From Burkholderiales bacterium (GTDB lineage: Bacteria; Pseudomonadota; Gammaproteobacteria; Burkholderiales; JAEUMW01): a stretch of 5,898 bases of DNA. A program made the translations under genes and the position numbers. The notes beneath the pieces were generated by a model. The model was not told where the DNA came from. It did no database searches and worked only from the letters and a program-made list of their open reading frames with translations. The first letter of the stretch is position 1. Every line of letters starts with the position of its first letter. The DNA is taken from the NCBI GenBank assembly GCA_016791285.1, contig JAEUMX010000469.1, forward strand, positions 1-5,898, read 5' to 3'. Positions 1 to 4,761 of the stretch are shown here, piece after piece.

Positions 1-146
1 TCGCCTTCGATCTCATCAACGGCAGCGAGTTGCTGCGCCGCTGGGTGGATGATCCGGCTGCCGCGCCCGCCGATCTCGATGCGCTCGCGACGCCCGACGA
101 GGCGTCGTGGCGTGAAGAGCGGGAGCCCTTCCTGCTTTACCCTTGA
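1..146 (+). CDS. C-terminal end of an unidentified protein (partial)
   Basis: The frame starting at base 3 is open from the window edge to a TGA at 144-146 and gives the last 47 residues of a protein that begins outside the window. The visible part reads like a folded C-terminus: an AFDLINGSELLRRW segment, then an acidic and alanine-rich linker, then a final WREEREPFLLYP. A hydrophobic-aspartate-leucine-isoleucine-x-glycine pattern followed by a short helix is seen near the C-terminus of Mrr-type restriction endonuclease-like proteins, but this is a weak resemblance over one short motif and I would not name the protein from it. Codon use is GC-rich at third positions like the neighbouring genes. 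The stop codon overlaps a hairpin that may end this transcript. Confidence 0.6.
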   Translation, partial: AFDLINGSELLRRWVDDPAAAPADLDALATPDEASWREEREPFLLYP

Positions 147-167
147 GGTCCGCCCGACCGGACCTTT
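145..167 (+). terminator. Terminator-like hairpin at the stop of the first gene
   Basis: AGGTCCG (146-152) pairs perfectly with CGGACCT (159-165) around a 6-base loop, CCCGAC, and a G·U pair (145 with 166) can extend the stem to 8 bp. The hairpin starts in the TGA stop codon and its 3' arm runs into TTT (165-167). The stem fits a Rho-independent terminator, but the T-run is only three bases, so termination may be partial. It lies 28 bases before the next start codon, so it could also act as a leader structure for the next gene. Confidence 0.45.
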
Positions 168-194
168 CCACGACACTGATTTTGGAGAACGCTC

Positions 195-473
195 ATGACT
201 GAGGCATCACCGGACACCGGTCTCGTAATAGTGTTGCTGGAGAGGCTGGAAAAGCAGCGACTGCCGCGCGCGTTCGAGCTGAAGGACAAGGTCGACCGCG
301 GCGAGCGACTGGAAGATTTCGAGCTCACGCTGTTGAAAGAGATGCTGGACGACGCCATGCGGGTCAAACCGCTGATAGAGCGACACCCCGATCAGCAGGA
401 TCTCGCGGCGCGGGTGCTGCACCTTTACAAGGAGATCACGCAGAAGGCGCTCGCGAACGAGAAGGGCGCCTGA
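195..473 (+). CDS. Small helical hypothetical protein, copy 1 of a tandem pair
   Basis: This encodes 92 residues with no signal peptide and no membrane segment. The ATG is preceded by GGAG (184-187) at 7 bases spacing, a good ribosome binding site that supports this start. The sequence is highly charged and predicted by eye to be almost entirely alpha-helical: a first helix with LLERLEKQRLPRA, a conserved centre KDKVDRGERLEDFE, and a last helix AARVLHLYKEITQKAL. I do not recognise a named domain. The next gene (507-785) encodes a protein of the same length that aligns to it without gaps, with about 47 of 92 residues identical by hand count. Conservation is strongest at residues 9-42 and 70-88 and weak at 43-69. 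The soluble, charged helical character suggests a small cytoplasmic protein, perhaps acting as a dimer or adaptor, but this is inference only. No link to the downstream membrane cassette can be shown. Confidence 0.85.
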   Translation: MTEASPDTGLVIVLLERLEKQRLPRAFELKDKVDRGERLEDFELTLLKEMLDDAMRVKPLIERHPDQQDLAARVLHLYKEITQKALANEKGA

Positions 474-506
474 TTTCTTTCGTGCTTGCGAACACCCCAC
501 ACAGTC

Positions 507-785
507 ATGAGTTCCTCATCGGATGATCTGGGCTTGGTGCAGGTGCTGCTCGACGATCTCGAGAAGCACACACTGCCACGTGCCCTCGAAGTGAAGGAGA
601 AGGTCGATCGCGGCGAGTTGCTCGACGACTTCGACCAGATATTTCTCCGGCATGCCATCGAGACCGCCACCAGGGCGGATGAAGTGATGACGCGGCATGC
701 CGAGTACCAGGCGCTCGCCGCCCGCGTTGCGCACCTCTACCACGAGATCACCACGAGGGCCCTGCAGAACGCCAGGCAGCCCTGA
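507..785 (+). CDS. Small helical hypothetical protein, copy 2 of a tandem pair
   Basis: The encoded 92-residue soluble helical protein is a paralogue of the one just upstream. I chose the ATG at 507 rather than the in-frame TTG at 486 because it gives exactly the same length as copy 1 and an end-to-end alignment without gaps (MSSSSDDLGLVQVLLDDLEK against MTEASPDTGLVIVLLERLEK). Neither start has a clear Shine-Dalgarno sequence. Translation may depend on ribosomes finishing copy 1, whose stop lies 33 bases upstream. Shared blocks are LPRA, KVDRGE-x-L-x-DF, RH, and AARV-x-HLY-x-EIT near the C-terminus. The middle segment (residues 43-69) has diverged most, which would fit a changed binding surface. 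Function unknown; no catalytic motif or metal site is evident. The pair is probably an old local duplication expressed as one unit. Confidence 0.8.
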   Translation: MSSSSDDLGLVQVLLDDLEKHTLPRALEVKEKVDRGELLDDFDQIFLRHAIETATRADEVMTRHAEYQALAARVAHLYHEITTRALQNARQP

Positions 786-1007
786 ATCACCGGCGCGCGC
801 CACAACCATCGCGCCGCTTCTGCCGACCATTCATCGCCGACCCGCTCGCGCGGCCGGACGCCGGCGCTAACATCCGCTGGCGTCATACGACTCGTTCGGA
901 CCGGTCGCGGCGGCGGCTCACCTACGCCATGGTTCCGTTCGGCAATCTCTCATCGATCGTCTTCTCATGACTCGCTCGCCATCGCATCGAGTTTTCGCAC
1001 TGGCACC
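786..1007. other. 222-base region without a convincing gene, upstream of the membrane protein
   Basis: No gene with a good start and plausible protein is visible on either strand. The frame of the downstream membrane protein stays open right back to the stop codon at 783-785, but has no ATG, GTG or TTG before 1008 and translates to a Ser/Arg/Gly-rich string, so I read it as non-coding, high-GC sequence. A short ATG frame at 929-970 encodes only 13 residues. The region holds a 10-bp hairpin (857-884) and a perfect 8-bp palindrome GACCGGTC (899-906). The promoter of the three-gene cassette is expected here, but I find no convincing -35/-10 pair. Confidence 0.5.
857..884 (+). repeat. 10-bp inverted repeat (hairpin) in the leader region
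   Basis: GACGCCGGCG (857-866) pairs with CGCTGGCGTC (875-884) over ten positions, nine Watson-Crick and one G·U in RNA, around an 8-base loop CTAACATC. No T-run follows, so it is not a standard Rho-independent terminator. It lies 71 bases after the second small gene and 123 bases before the membrane protein start. It could stabilise the 3' end of the upstream mRNA, be part of a leader structure, or be an operator; the sequence does not decide between these. Confidence 0.4.
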
Positions 1008-2486
1008 GTGGAACGAGCGCTGCGCCTGATCTCGGCCAACGCCAAGCTGCTGCGGCAGCTGCGCACGGGTTGGGGCAACCGGGTTGGCGCAGGCTGGAGC
1101 GGCGCGGCGGTCGACATCAATCGCGCGTTCGCCTGGCACGAGGATACTGCTGTCATCGCCTGGTGGCGAGCAAACCTGGGCACGGTACTAGGTTGGCTGA
1201 CACCAATGCGGCGACGTTTCCTGCTCGCTATGGCGGCCGTCCTGGTCGGAGTGCCGCAACTTTTCCGCGCCACGTTACCGCTGAGCGGCTCGCCATCGCA
1301 CACCGATGCCGCCGCTTCGGCCCTAGCGGTCACCGCAGTGGTCGCCCTGCTCGGCCTGTGCTACGTCGCGTCGGCACACTTCGGCTCCCTACCGGCCGTG
1401 GTGCGCCGCCACCCACAGCTGGCGCTTCATGGGTTTTTCTGGGGCCTGCTCCTGATTCTCTGGAACACCGCTTCCGCTGACCCTGCCTGGCGGCACGTGC
1501 TGGTGGGCGTTGCGCTGATCCTGCCCCTGCTGCTGTGGCGTATGGGATACCTGCTGCTTGCCGGTCAGCGCGGCAAAGTTTCAGGAACGCCCTTCACAGA
1601 CCACCTGATTTATCTTCTTCCGTTACAGGTGGGGTGGTTCGCATTTCTCCCATTCGGCAAAGGACTGGACTACCTGAGTCGGCACGAGGCGCGGGACGAG
1701 TACGCGCTCGCGCGGTCGCAGCTTGCAGGCATCAAGCTGATCCTGCTCGCGCTCCTGTGGTACGTGATGCTCGCCATCCTGCACGCACTGCTCTACGGCA
1801 GTTCGAACTGGGTGCATCGGACGCTCGGGGGTCCAGGGGCGGCATACCTGCCCGCGTTCGGCGAACTGCTGGCCCAAGGCGGTGACGCGCCACTCTGGCA
1901 GTCCTGGCTCGGCATCTACGTGGAACTGGTTCGTCGCGCGCTGCAGGTCGCTATCCTGGGACACGGCATCGTCGGCGTGTTCCGCCTTCTCGGCTTCAAC
2001 ATCTTCCGCAACACCTACAAGCCCTTGCTGGCGGAGACGGTGTCCCAGTTCTGGGCCCGTCTGGAGTTCTATTACAAGGAACTGCTGGTCGACTTCTTCT
2101 TTCTGCCGACCTTCGCGAAGTGGTTCCGAAAGTGGCCGGCGCTGCGCATGTTCGCGGCCGTATTCGCTGCAGCGGTCGTGGGCAACATGTACTGCCACCT
2201 CATCGACCTCGACCGGGGCGTGCTCGTGCTGCATGACTTCCAGGCCGTCTGGTCCCATCATTCGCGCCTCTTCTACTGCCTCCTGCTTGCCATCGGCATC
2301 TTCGTTTCGATGCAGCGCGAGCAGCGGCGCGGCGGACAGGCGCCGCGCGCGGGCTTCTGCCGCAGGGTCGGGCGGATCGTCGGCGTCTGGACGTTCTTCG
2401 CGCTGATTCGCATCTGGGACCACTTCCCCGAGGTGTCCTTCGTGACGAGGACACAATTCTTCTTCGGCCTCTTCGGCCTCGCCTGA
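1008..2486 (+). CDS. MBOAT-like multi-pass membrane acyltransferase (DltB-like role)
   Basis: This encodes 492 residues with about ten hydrophobic segments by eye, roughly at 69-87, 104-124, 138-153, 163-185, 199-216, 241-262, 311-329, 381-398, 419-435 and 455-470. Residues 346-369 contain the FWARLEFYYKELLVDFFFLP segment, which resembles the FW-R-W...-D-Y-x-P block of MBOAT acyltransferases such as DltB and AlgI. A hydrophobic stretch ending GNMYCHL follows, placing His397 where the family has its invariant membrane-embedded histidine. Known family members transfer acyl groups to envelope or secreted acceptors; this role is inferred here. It is divergent: the usual WHG around the histidine is absent. 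The GTG at 1008 has no clear Shine-Dalgarno sequence; the only other in-frame start nearby is ATG 1206 (Met67), directly before the first membrane segment (MRRRFLLAMAAVLV). The ligase gene starts 22 bases downstream, and a carrier protein gene follows it. Confidence 0.75.
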   Translation: MERALRLISANAKLLRQLRTGWGNRVGAGWSGAAVDINRAFAWHEDTAVIAWWRANLGTVLGWLTPMRRRFLLAMAAVLVGVPQLFRATLPLSGSPSHTDAAASALAVTAVVALLGLCYVASAHFGSLPAVVRRHPQLALHGFFWGLLLILWNTASADPAWRHVLVGVALILPLLLWRMGYLLLAGQRGKVSGTPFTDHLIYLLPLQVGWFAFLPFGKGLDYLSRHEARDEYALARSQLAGIKLILLALLWYVMLAILHALLYGSSNWVHRTLGGPGAAYLPAFGELLAQGGDAPLWQSWLGIYVELVRRALQVAILGHGIVGVFRLLGFNIFRNTYKPLLAETVSQFWARLEFYYKELLVDFFFLPTFAKWFRKWPALRMFAAVFAAAVVGNMYCHLIDLDRGVLVLHDFQAVWSHHSRLFYCLLLAIGIFVSMQREQRRGGQAPRAGFCRRVGRIVGVWTFFALIRIWDHFPEVSFVTRTQFFFGLFGLA

Positions 2487-2508
2487 ATGCATTGACGAGA
2501 GTACGCCC

Positions 2509-4029
2509 ATGTCCATCGATCTCACCGTTGGCAACCTGATCGAGCCCCTCAGCGGCCGCCGCTGGGATCGCCACGAGGTCGGCCGCCAGGTCGCCCACCG
2601 GATCGCCCGTCTTCAGCGCCATGCGGTAATTCGCGGCGACCGGGTCTTTCTGCCCTTCGGCAACCGGCTGGAATTCTTCGCCGACTTGCTCGCCATATGG
2701 CGTGTCGGCGCGTGCGCGGTACCAATCGACGGGCGCCTCACGCCGTTCGAGATCCAGACCCTGATCGCAACCTCTCGTCCTCGGCTGGCGATCGTCGACG
2801 ACAGCACCGACGCGAGCGTAGCAGGCGCCTTCGCAGCTGCCTCGATCACGTGCGTCCTCACCAGCGAGACCGGGCAGGCAGAAGGCGAGGCGTGGCGCTG
2901 TCGCCTCGACGACGACGCGCTGATCCTGTTCACCTCGGGCTCGACCGGCGACCCCAAGGGCGTGGTCCATACCCACCGGTCGCTGCGCGCGCGCTGGATG
3001 TCGCTGCACGACCACTTGGGAGCCGCGCCGTTTCAGCGCACGCTCTGCCTGCTGCCAACGCACTTCGGCCACGGTCTGATCTGCAACGCACTCTTCCCCT
3101 GGCTCGCCGGCCAGGATCTCTACATCACGCCACCGTTCCGCCCCGACCTCGTCATGCAGCTCGGGGCGCTGATCGACGAGCACCGCATCACCTTCATGTC
3201 CTCGGTACCCGCCATCTGGCGTCTTGCCTTGAAGCTCGCCCGCCCGCCGCGCACGGGGACTTTGCAGCGCGTCCACTGCGGTTCGGCGCCGCTCTCGGCG
3301 AGCACTTGGGAAGGCATTCGCGGGTGGAGCGGGACGCCGCAGGTGTGCAACACATACGGCATCACCGAGACCGGAAGCTGGGTCGCGGGGCTGGGCGAAG
3401 CGGATGTTCCCGCCGCGGACGGGCTGATCGGCGAAGGCTGGGGTGCCGTAATCCGTGTCTTGCGCACTGCCGAGACCGCTGGACACCGCGACCCTGCGCT
3501 GCAATGCGCCGCCGGCGAGCCCGGCTACGTGTGGCTCAACACACCGGCGCTGATGAAGGGCTACTTCTTGCGCGATGACCTGACCGAGCGGGTCGTGGTC
3601 GATGGCTGGTTCATGACGGGAGACATCGGCGTCCTCGACGATCGCGGCCGGCTCACGTTACGCGGACGCGAGCGCGACGAAATCAATCGGGGCGGCATCA
3701 AGATCTATCCGGCCGACATCGACGCGGTAGTCGAGCGGTTCGAGCGCACCACGGACGTGTGTGCGTTCGCCGTCGAGGATCCGGTGTACGGACAGTCAGT
3801 CGGCATGGCGGTCGTGCTCGACGACGGTAGCGACGATACAGTCCGCGGGCTCTATCGCTGGATGCGTGCGCACCTCGCCGAGACCAAGATGCCAAGACAC
3901 TGGTGGATCGTCGATGCGATCCCGCGCACCTCGCGCGGCAAAATCAACCGCGACGCGGTCAAGGCCGCTTGCATGGACCGGCCGGCGCTCGACCTGCCGC
4001 CCATCGTCGGAGACGGAGGCGACGCGTGA
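2509..4029 (+). CDS. AMP-forming acyl/aminoacyl-adenylate ligase (DltA-like role)
   Basis: This 506-residue cytoplasmic enzyme of the ANL superfamily uses ATP to turn a carboxylic acid into an acyl-adenylate and passes it to a thiol. All core motifs are present: the phosphate loop TSGSTGDPKG (142-151), NTYGITET (281-288), GWFMTGD (366-372), the hinge GRERDEINRGG with IKIYPADID after it (386-405), and PRTSRGKINR (472-481) with the catalytic lysine Lys478. The length matches stand-alone DltA and acyl-CoA ligases. The carrier gene overlapping its 3' end suggests that the thiol acceptor is that carrier's phosphopantetheine, not free CoA. The substrate is unclear. Where amino-acid ligases have an Asp that binds the amino group (FDxS), this protein has LPTHFGHGL (182-190), like acyl or aryl ligases; Cys257 in HCGSAPLS may align with the DltA active-site cysteine. 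The ATG at 2509 follows GAGAG (2497-2501) at 7 bases spacing. Confidence 0.92.
   Translation: MSIDLTVGNLIEPLSGRRWDRHEVGRQVAHRIARLQRHAVIRGDRVFLPFGNRLEFFADLLAIWRVGACAVPIDGRLTPFEIQTLIATSRPRLAIVDDSTDASVAGAFAAASITCVLTSETGQAEGEAWRCRLDDDALILFTSGSTGDPKGVVHTHRSLRARWMSLHDHLGAAPFQRTLCLLPTHFGHGLICNALFPWLAGQDLYITPPFRPDLVMQLGALIDEHRITFMSSVPAIWRLALKLARPPRTGTLQRVHCGSAPLSASTWEGIRGWSGTPQVCNTYGITETGSWVAGLGEADVPAADGLIGEGWGAVIRVLRTAETAGHRDPALQCAAGEPGYVWLNTPALMKGYFLRDDLTERVVVDGWFMTGDIGVLDDRGRLTLRGRERDEINRGGIKIYPADIDAVVERFERTTDVCAFAVEDPVYGQSVGMAVVLDDGSDDTVRGLYRWMRAHLAETKMPRHWWIVDAIPRTSRGKINRDAVKAACMDRPALDLPPIVGDGGDA
4015..4019 (+). promoter_or_regulatory. Ribosome binding site of the acyl carrier gene
   Basis: GGAGG lies inside the last codons of the ligase gene, 6 bases before the GTG at 4026. 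It fixes the start of the carrier protein at that GTG, which overlaps the ligase stop as GTGA, and rejects longer in-frame versions that would begin at 3903 with an arginine-rich, non-family extension. Confidence 0.8.
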
Positions 4030-4286
4030 TCGAGCAGCGACAGCAGCGCCGGGATGGCCTCCTCCGTTTTCTGCGCACGATCCAGAAGCCCAGCCGCTCC
4101 GTCGATCGTCTCGGCGATGAGGAAGGGCTGCTCGCAGTTGGACTCATCGACTCGCTGGCGATCCTGCAGATCGTGCTCTATCTCGAAGAGACGTACGGCA
4201 TCGACTTCTCTGTCGTGGGCGTCGATCCCGAGCACTTCGGGACCATCGGCGGCATTCTGGATCTGATCGAGCACGCAGCGGCCTAG
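4026..4286 (+). CDS. Acyl carrier protein (DltC-like role)
   Basis: This 86-residue protein belongs to the phosphopantetheine-binding carrier family. The attachment site is Ser43 in GLIDSLAI (39-46), in the expected place at the start of helix 2, followed by the acidic helix LQIVLYLEETYGIDF (47-61). The last part, VDPEHFGTIGGILDLIE (66-82), matches the usual loop and helix-4 pattern. Serine 43 would be modified by a phosphopantetheinyl transferase, then loaded by the ligase just upstream. GLIDSLAILQ resembles the GLLDSM-type block of DltC, though many stand-alone carriers share it. The basic N-terminus (QRQQRRDGLLRFLRTIQK) is a little longer and more positive than in typical fatty-acid ACP and might serve partner recognition. 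The gene starts with GTG overlapping the ligase stop by 4 bases and has a strong GGAGG site, so its expression is probably coupled to the ligase. Confidence 0.9.
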   Translation: MIEQRQQRRDGLLRFLRTIQKPSRSVDRLGDEEGLLAVGLIDSLAILQIVLYLEETYGIDFSVVGVDPEHFGTIGGILDLIEHAAA

Positions 4287-4289
4287 CTC

Positions 4290-4306
4290 CGCGCAATCAA
4301 TGCGCG
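4290..4306. terminator. Short hairpin between the converging acyl carrier and sugE genes
   Basis: CGCGCA (4290-4295) and TGCGCG (4301-4306) form a perfect 6-bp GC-rich stem around the loop ATCAA. It starts 4 bases after the carrier gene stop and covers the stop codon of sugE on the other strand, the position of a shared bidirectional terminator. Neither side has a T-run, so efficient intrinsic termination is doubtful. Confidence 0.3.
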
Positions 4307-4620
4307 CCGGCCGAGAGTTTGAGGCCGACGATCCCGACGATGATCAACGCGAGGAACAAGAAGCGGGCGATCGTCGCAGGCTCACCGAAGAGAATCATCC
4401 CCAGGATTGCGACCCCTGCCGCGCCGATGCCGGTCCAGATCGCATAGCCGGTGCCCACGGGAATCGTCTTCACCGCCAGCGCCAGGAGATAGAAGGATAG
4501 CCACGCCACCGCGATGGTGATGACCGATGGCCAGAGCCGGGTGAAGCCTTCTGTGTACTTGAGCCCGATCGCCCACACGATCTCGAGCATGCCGGCAAGA
4601 AAAAGATAGACCCAGGACAT
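4297..4620 (-). CDS. sugE: SugE/Gdx-type small multidrug resistance transporter (guanidinium exporter)
   Basis: This 107-residue inner membrane protein has four hydrophobic helices, the normal size for the small multidrug resistance family. Glu13 in helix 1 ([20 protein letters not shown]) is the conserved proton- and substrate-binding carboxylate. The [14 protein letters not shown] block after helix 1 and [13 protein letters not shown] (55-67) are hallmarks of the SugE/Gdx branch, not of EmrE/Qac proteins. Characterised Gdx members form antiparallel dual-topology dimers that export guanidinium in exchange for protons; some also pass small quaternary ammonium compounds. A GGAG site (minus strand, 4627-4630) lies 6 bases before the ATG. 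The gene converges with the acyl carrier gene and diverges from the metallopeptidase gene, so it is probably transcribed alone. I see no guanidine riboswitch upstream. Confidence 0.93.
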   Translation of the reverse strand: MSWVYLFLAGMLEIVWAIGLKYTEGFTRLWPSVITIAVAWLSFYLLALAVKTIPVGTGYAIWTGIGAAGVAILGMILFGEPATIARFLFLALIIVGIVGLKLSAGAH

Positions 4621-4654
4621 CGTCGGCTCCGTCCATCCGCGAAGGAAGATTGGG

Positions 4655-4683
4655 ATTTTGCGGGCGCTGCGGGCGGCTCACAA
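4655..4683 (-). promoter_or_regulatory. Possible sigma-70 promoter of sugE
   Basis: Read on the minus strand, TTGTGA (4678-4683) and CAAAAT (4655-4660) are separated by 17 bases. Each matches four of six consensus bases, and the pair sits about 35 bases before the sugE start codon. It is the best pair I see there, but such matches also occur by chance. Confidence 0.4.
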
Positions 4684-4719
4684 GGGCATCATCGCGTGCG
4701 TTCGAGCCGCGGGAAGCGG

Positions 4720-4725
4720 TATATT
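4720..4725 (+). promoter_or_regulatory. Possible -10 element for the metallopeptidase gene
   Basis: TATATT matches five of six bases of the -10 consensus and stands out in a very GC-rich intergenic stretch, 36 bases before the ATG at 4762. No recognisable -35 element is found at 15-19 bases upstream, so the promoter may be weak or need an activator. Confidence 0.3.
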
Positions 4726-4747
4726 GCAAAGACCACCGAGGCGCTCC

Positions 4748-4755
4748 AGGAGGAA
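4748..4755 (+). promoter_or_regulatory. Strong ribosome binding site deciding the metallopeptidase start
   Basis: AGGAGGAA is a near-perfect Shine-Dalgarno sequence, with 8 bases between its GGAGG core and the ATG at 4762. It favours that start over the in-frame ATTG/ATGC-like positions further upstream, which would place this site inside the coding region and upstream of the family-typical N-terminus. Confidence 0.85.
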
Positions 4756-4761
4756 GGCAAT

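Larger units (their letters stand above)
1008..4286 (+). other. Predicted operon: membrane acyltransferase, AMP-ligase, acyl carrier protein
   Basis: Three plus-strand genes lie in a row with a 22-base gap and then a 4-base GTGA overlap, a layout typical of co-transcription and translational coupling. Activation enzyme, carrier and MBOAT-like membrane protein are the core of the dlt D-alanylation machinery and of similar envelope acylation systems. The order here (B-A-C type) is not dltABCD. The unit ends at 4286, where a convergent sugE gene begins 10 bases further on. No DltD-like gene and no phosphopantetheinyl transferase are present in the window, so these functions must be supplied elsewhere or not be needed. 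Confidence 0.6.

Noticed and set aside
2458..2486. Tandem 9-base repeat (TCTTCGGCC twice) at the end of the membrane protein gene
   Set aside because: Only two units, in frame, encoding a repeated FGL at the C-terminus; best seen as chance or a small slippage event.
1623..2534. Long open frame on the minus strand opposite the membrane protein gene (303 codons)
   Set aside because: It is the mirror of a GC-rich coding gene, has a charged low-quality composition (E/R/H/Q-rich) with no motif, while the plus strand encodes a clear membrane protein with family features.
2200..3504. Long minus-strand open frame (434 codons) opposite the ligase gene
   Set aside because: The plus strand carries all ANL ligase motifs across the same bases; the minus-strand product is arginine-rich with no recognisable domain.
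3903..4025. Longer version of the acyl carrier protein starting at 3903
   Set aside because: The added 41 residues are an arginine-rich, out-of-frame reading of the ligase gene and do not resemble a carrier protein. The GGAGG site and GTG at 4026 give a family-typical 86 residues.
4621..4761. Guanidine riboswitch upstream of sugE
   Set aside because: The gap to the divergent gene is only 141 bases. I see no long conserved ykkC-like fold, and on the minus strand only one ACGG candidate loop (near 4630-4633) without pairing flanks, while the guanidine-II class needs two such hairpins.
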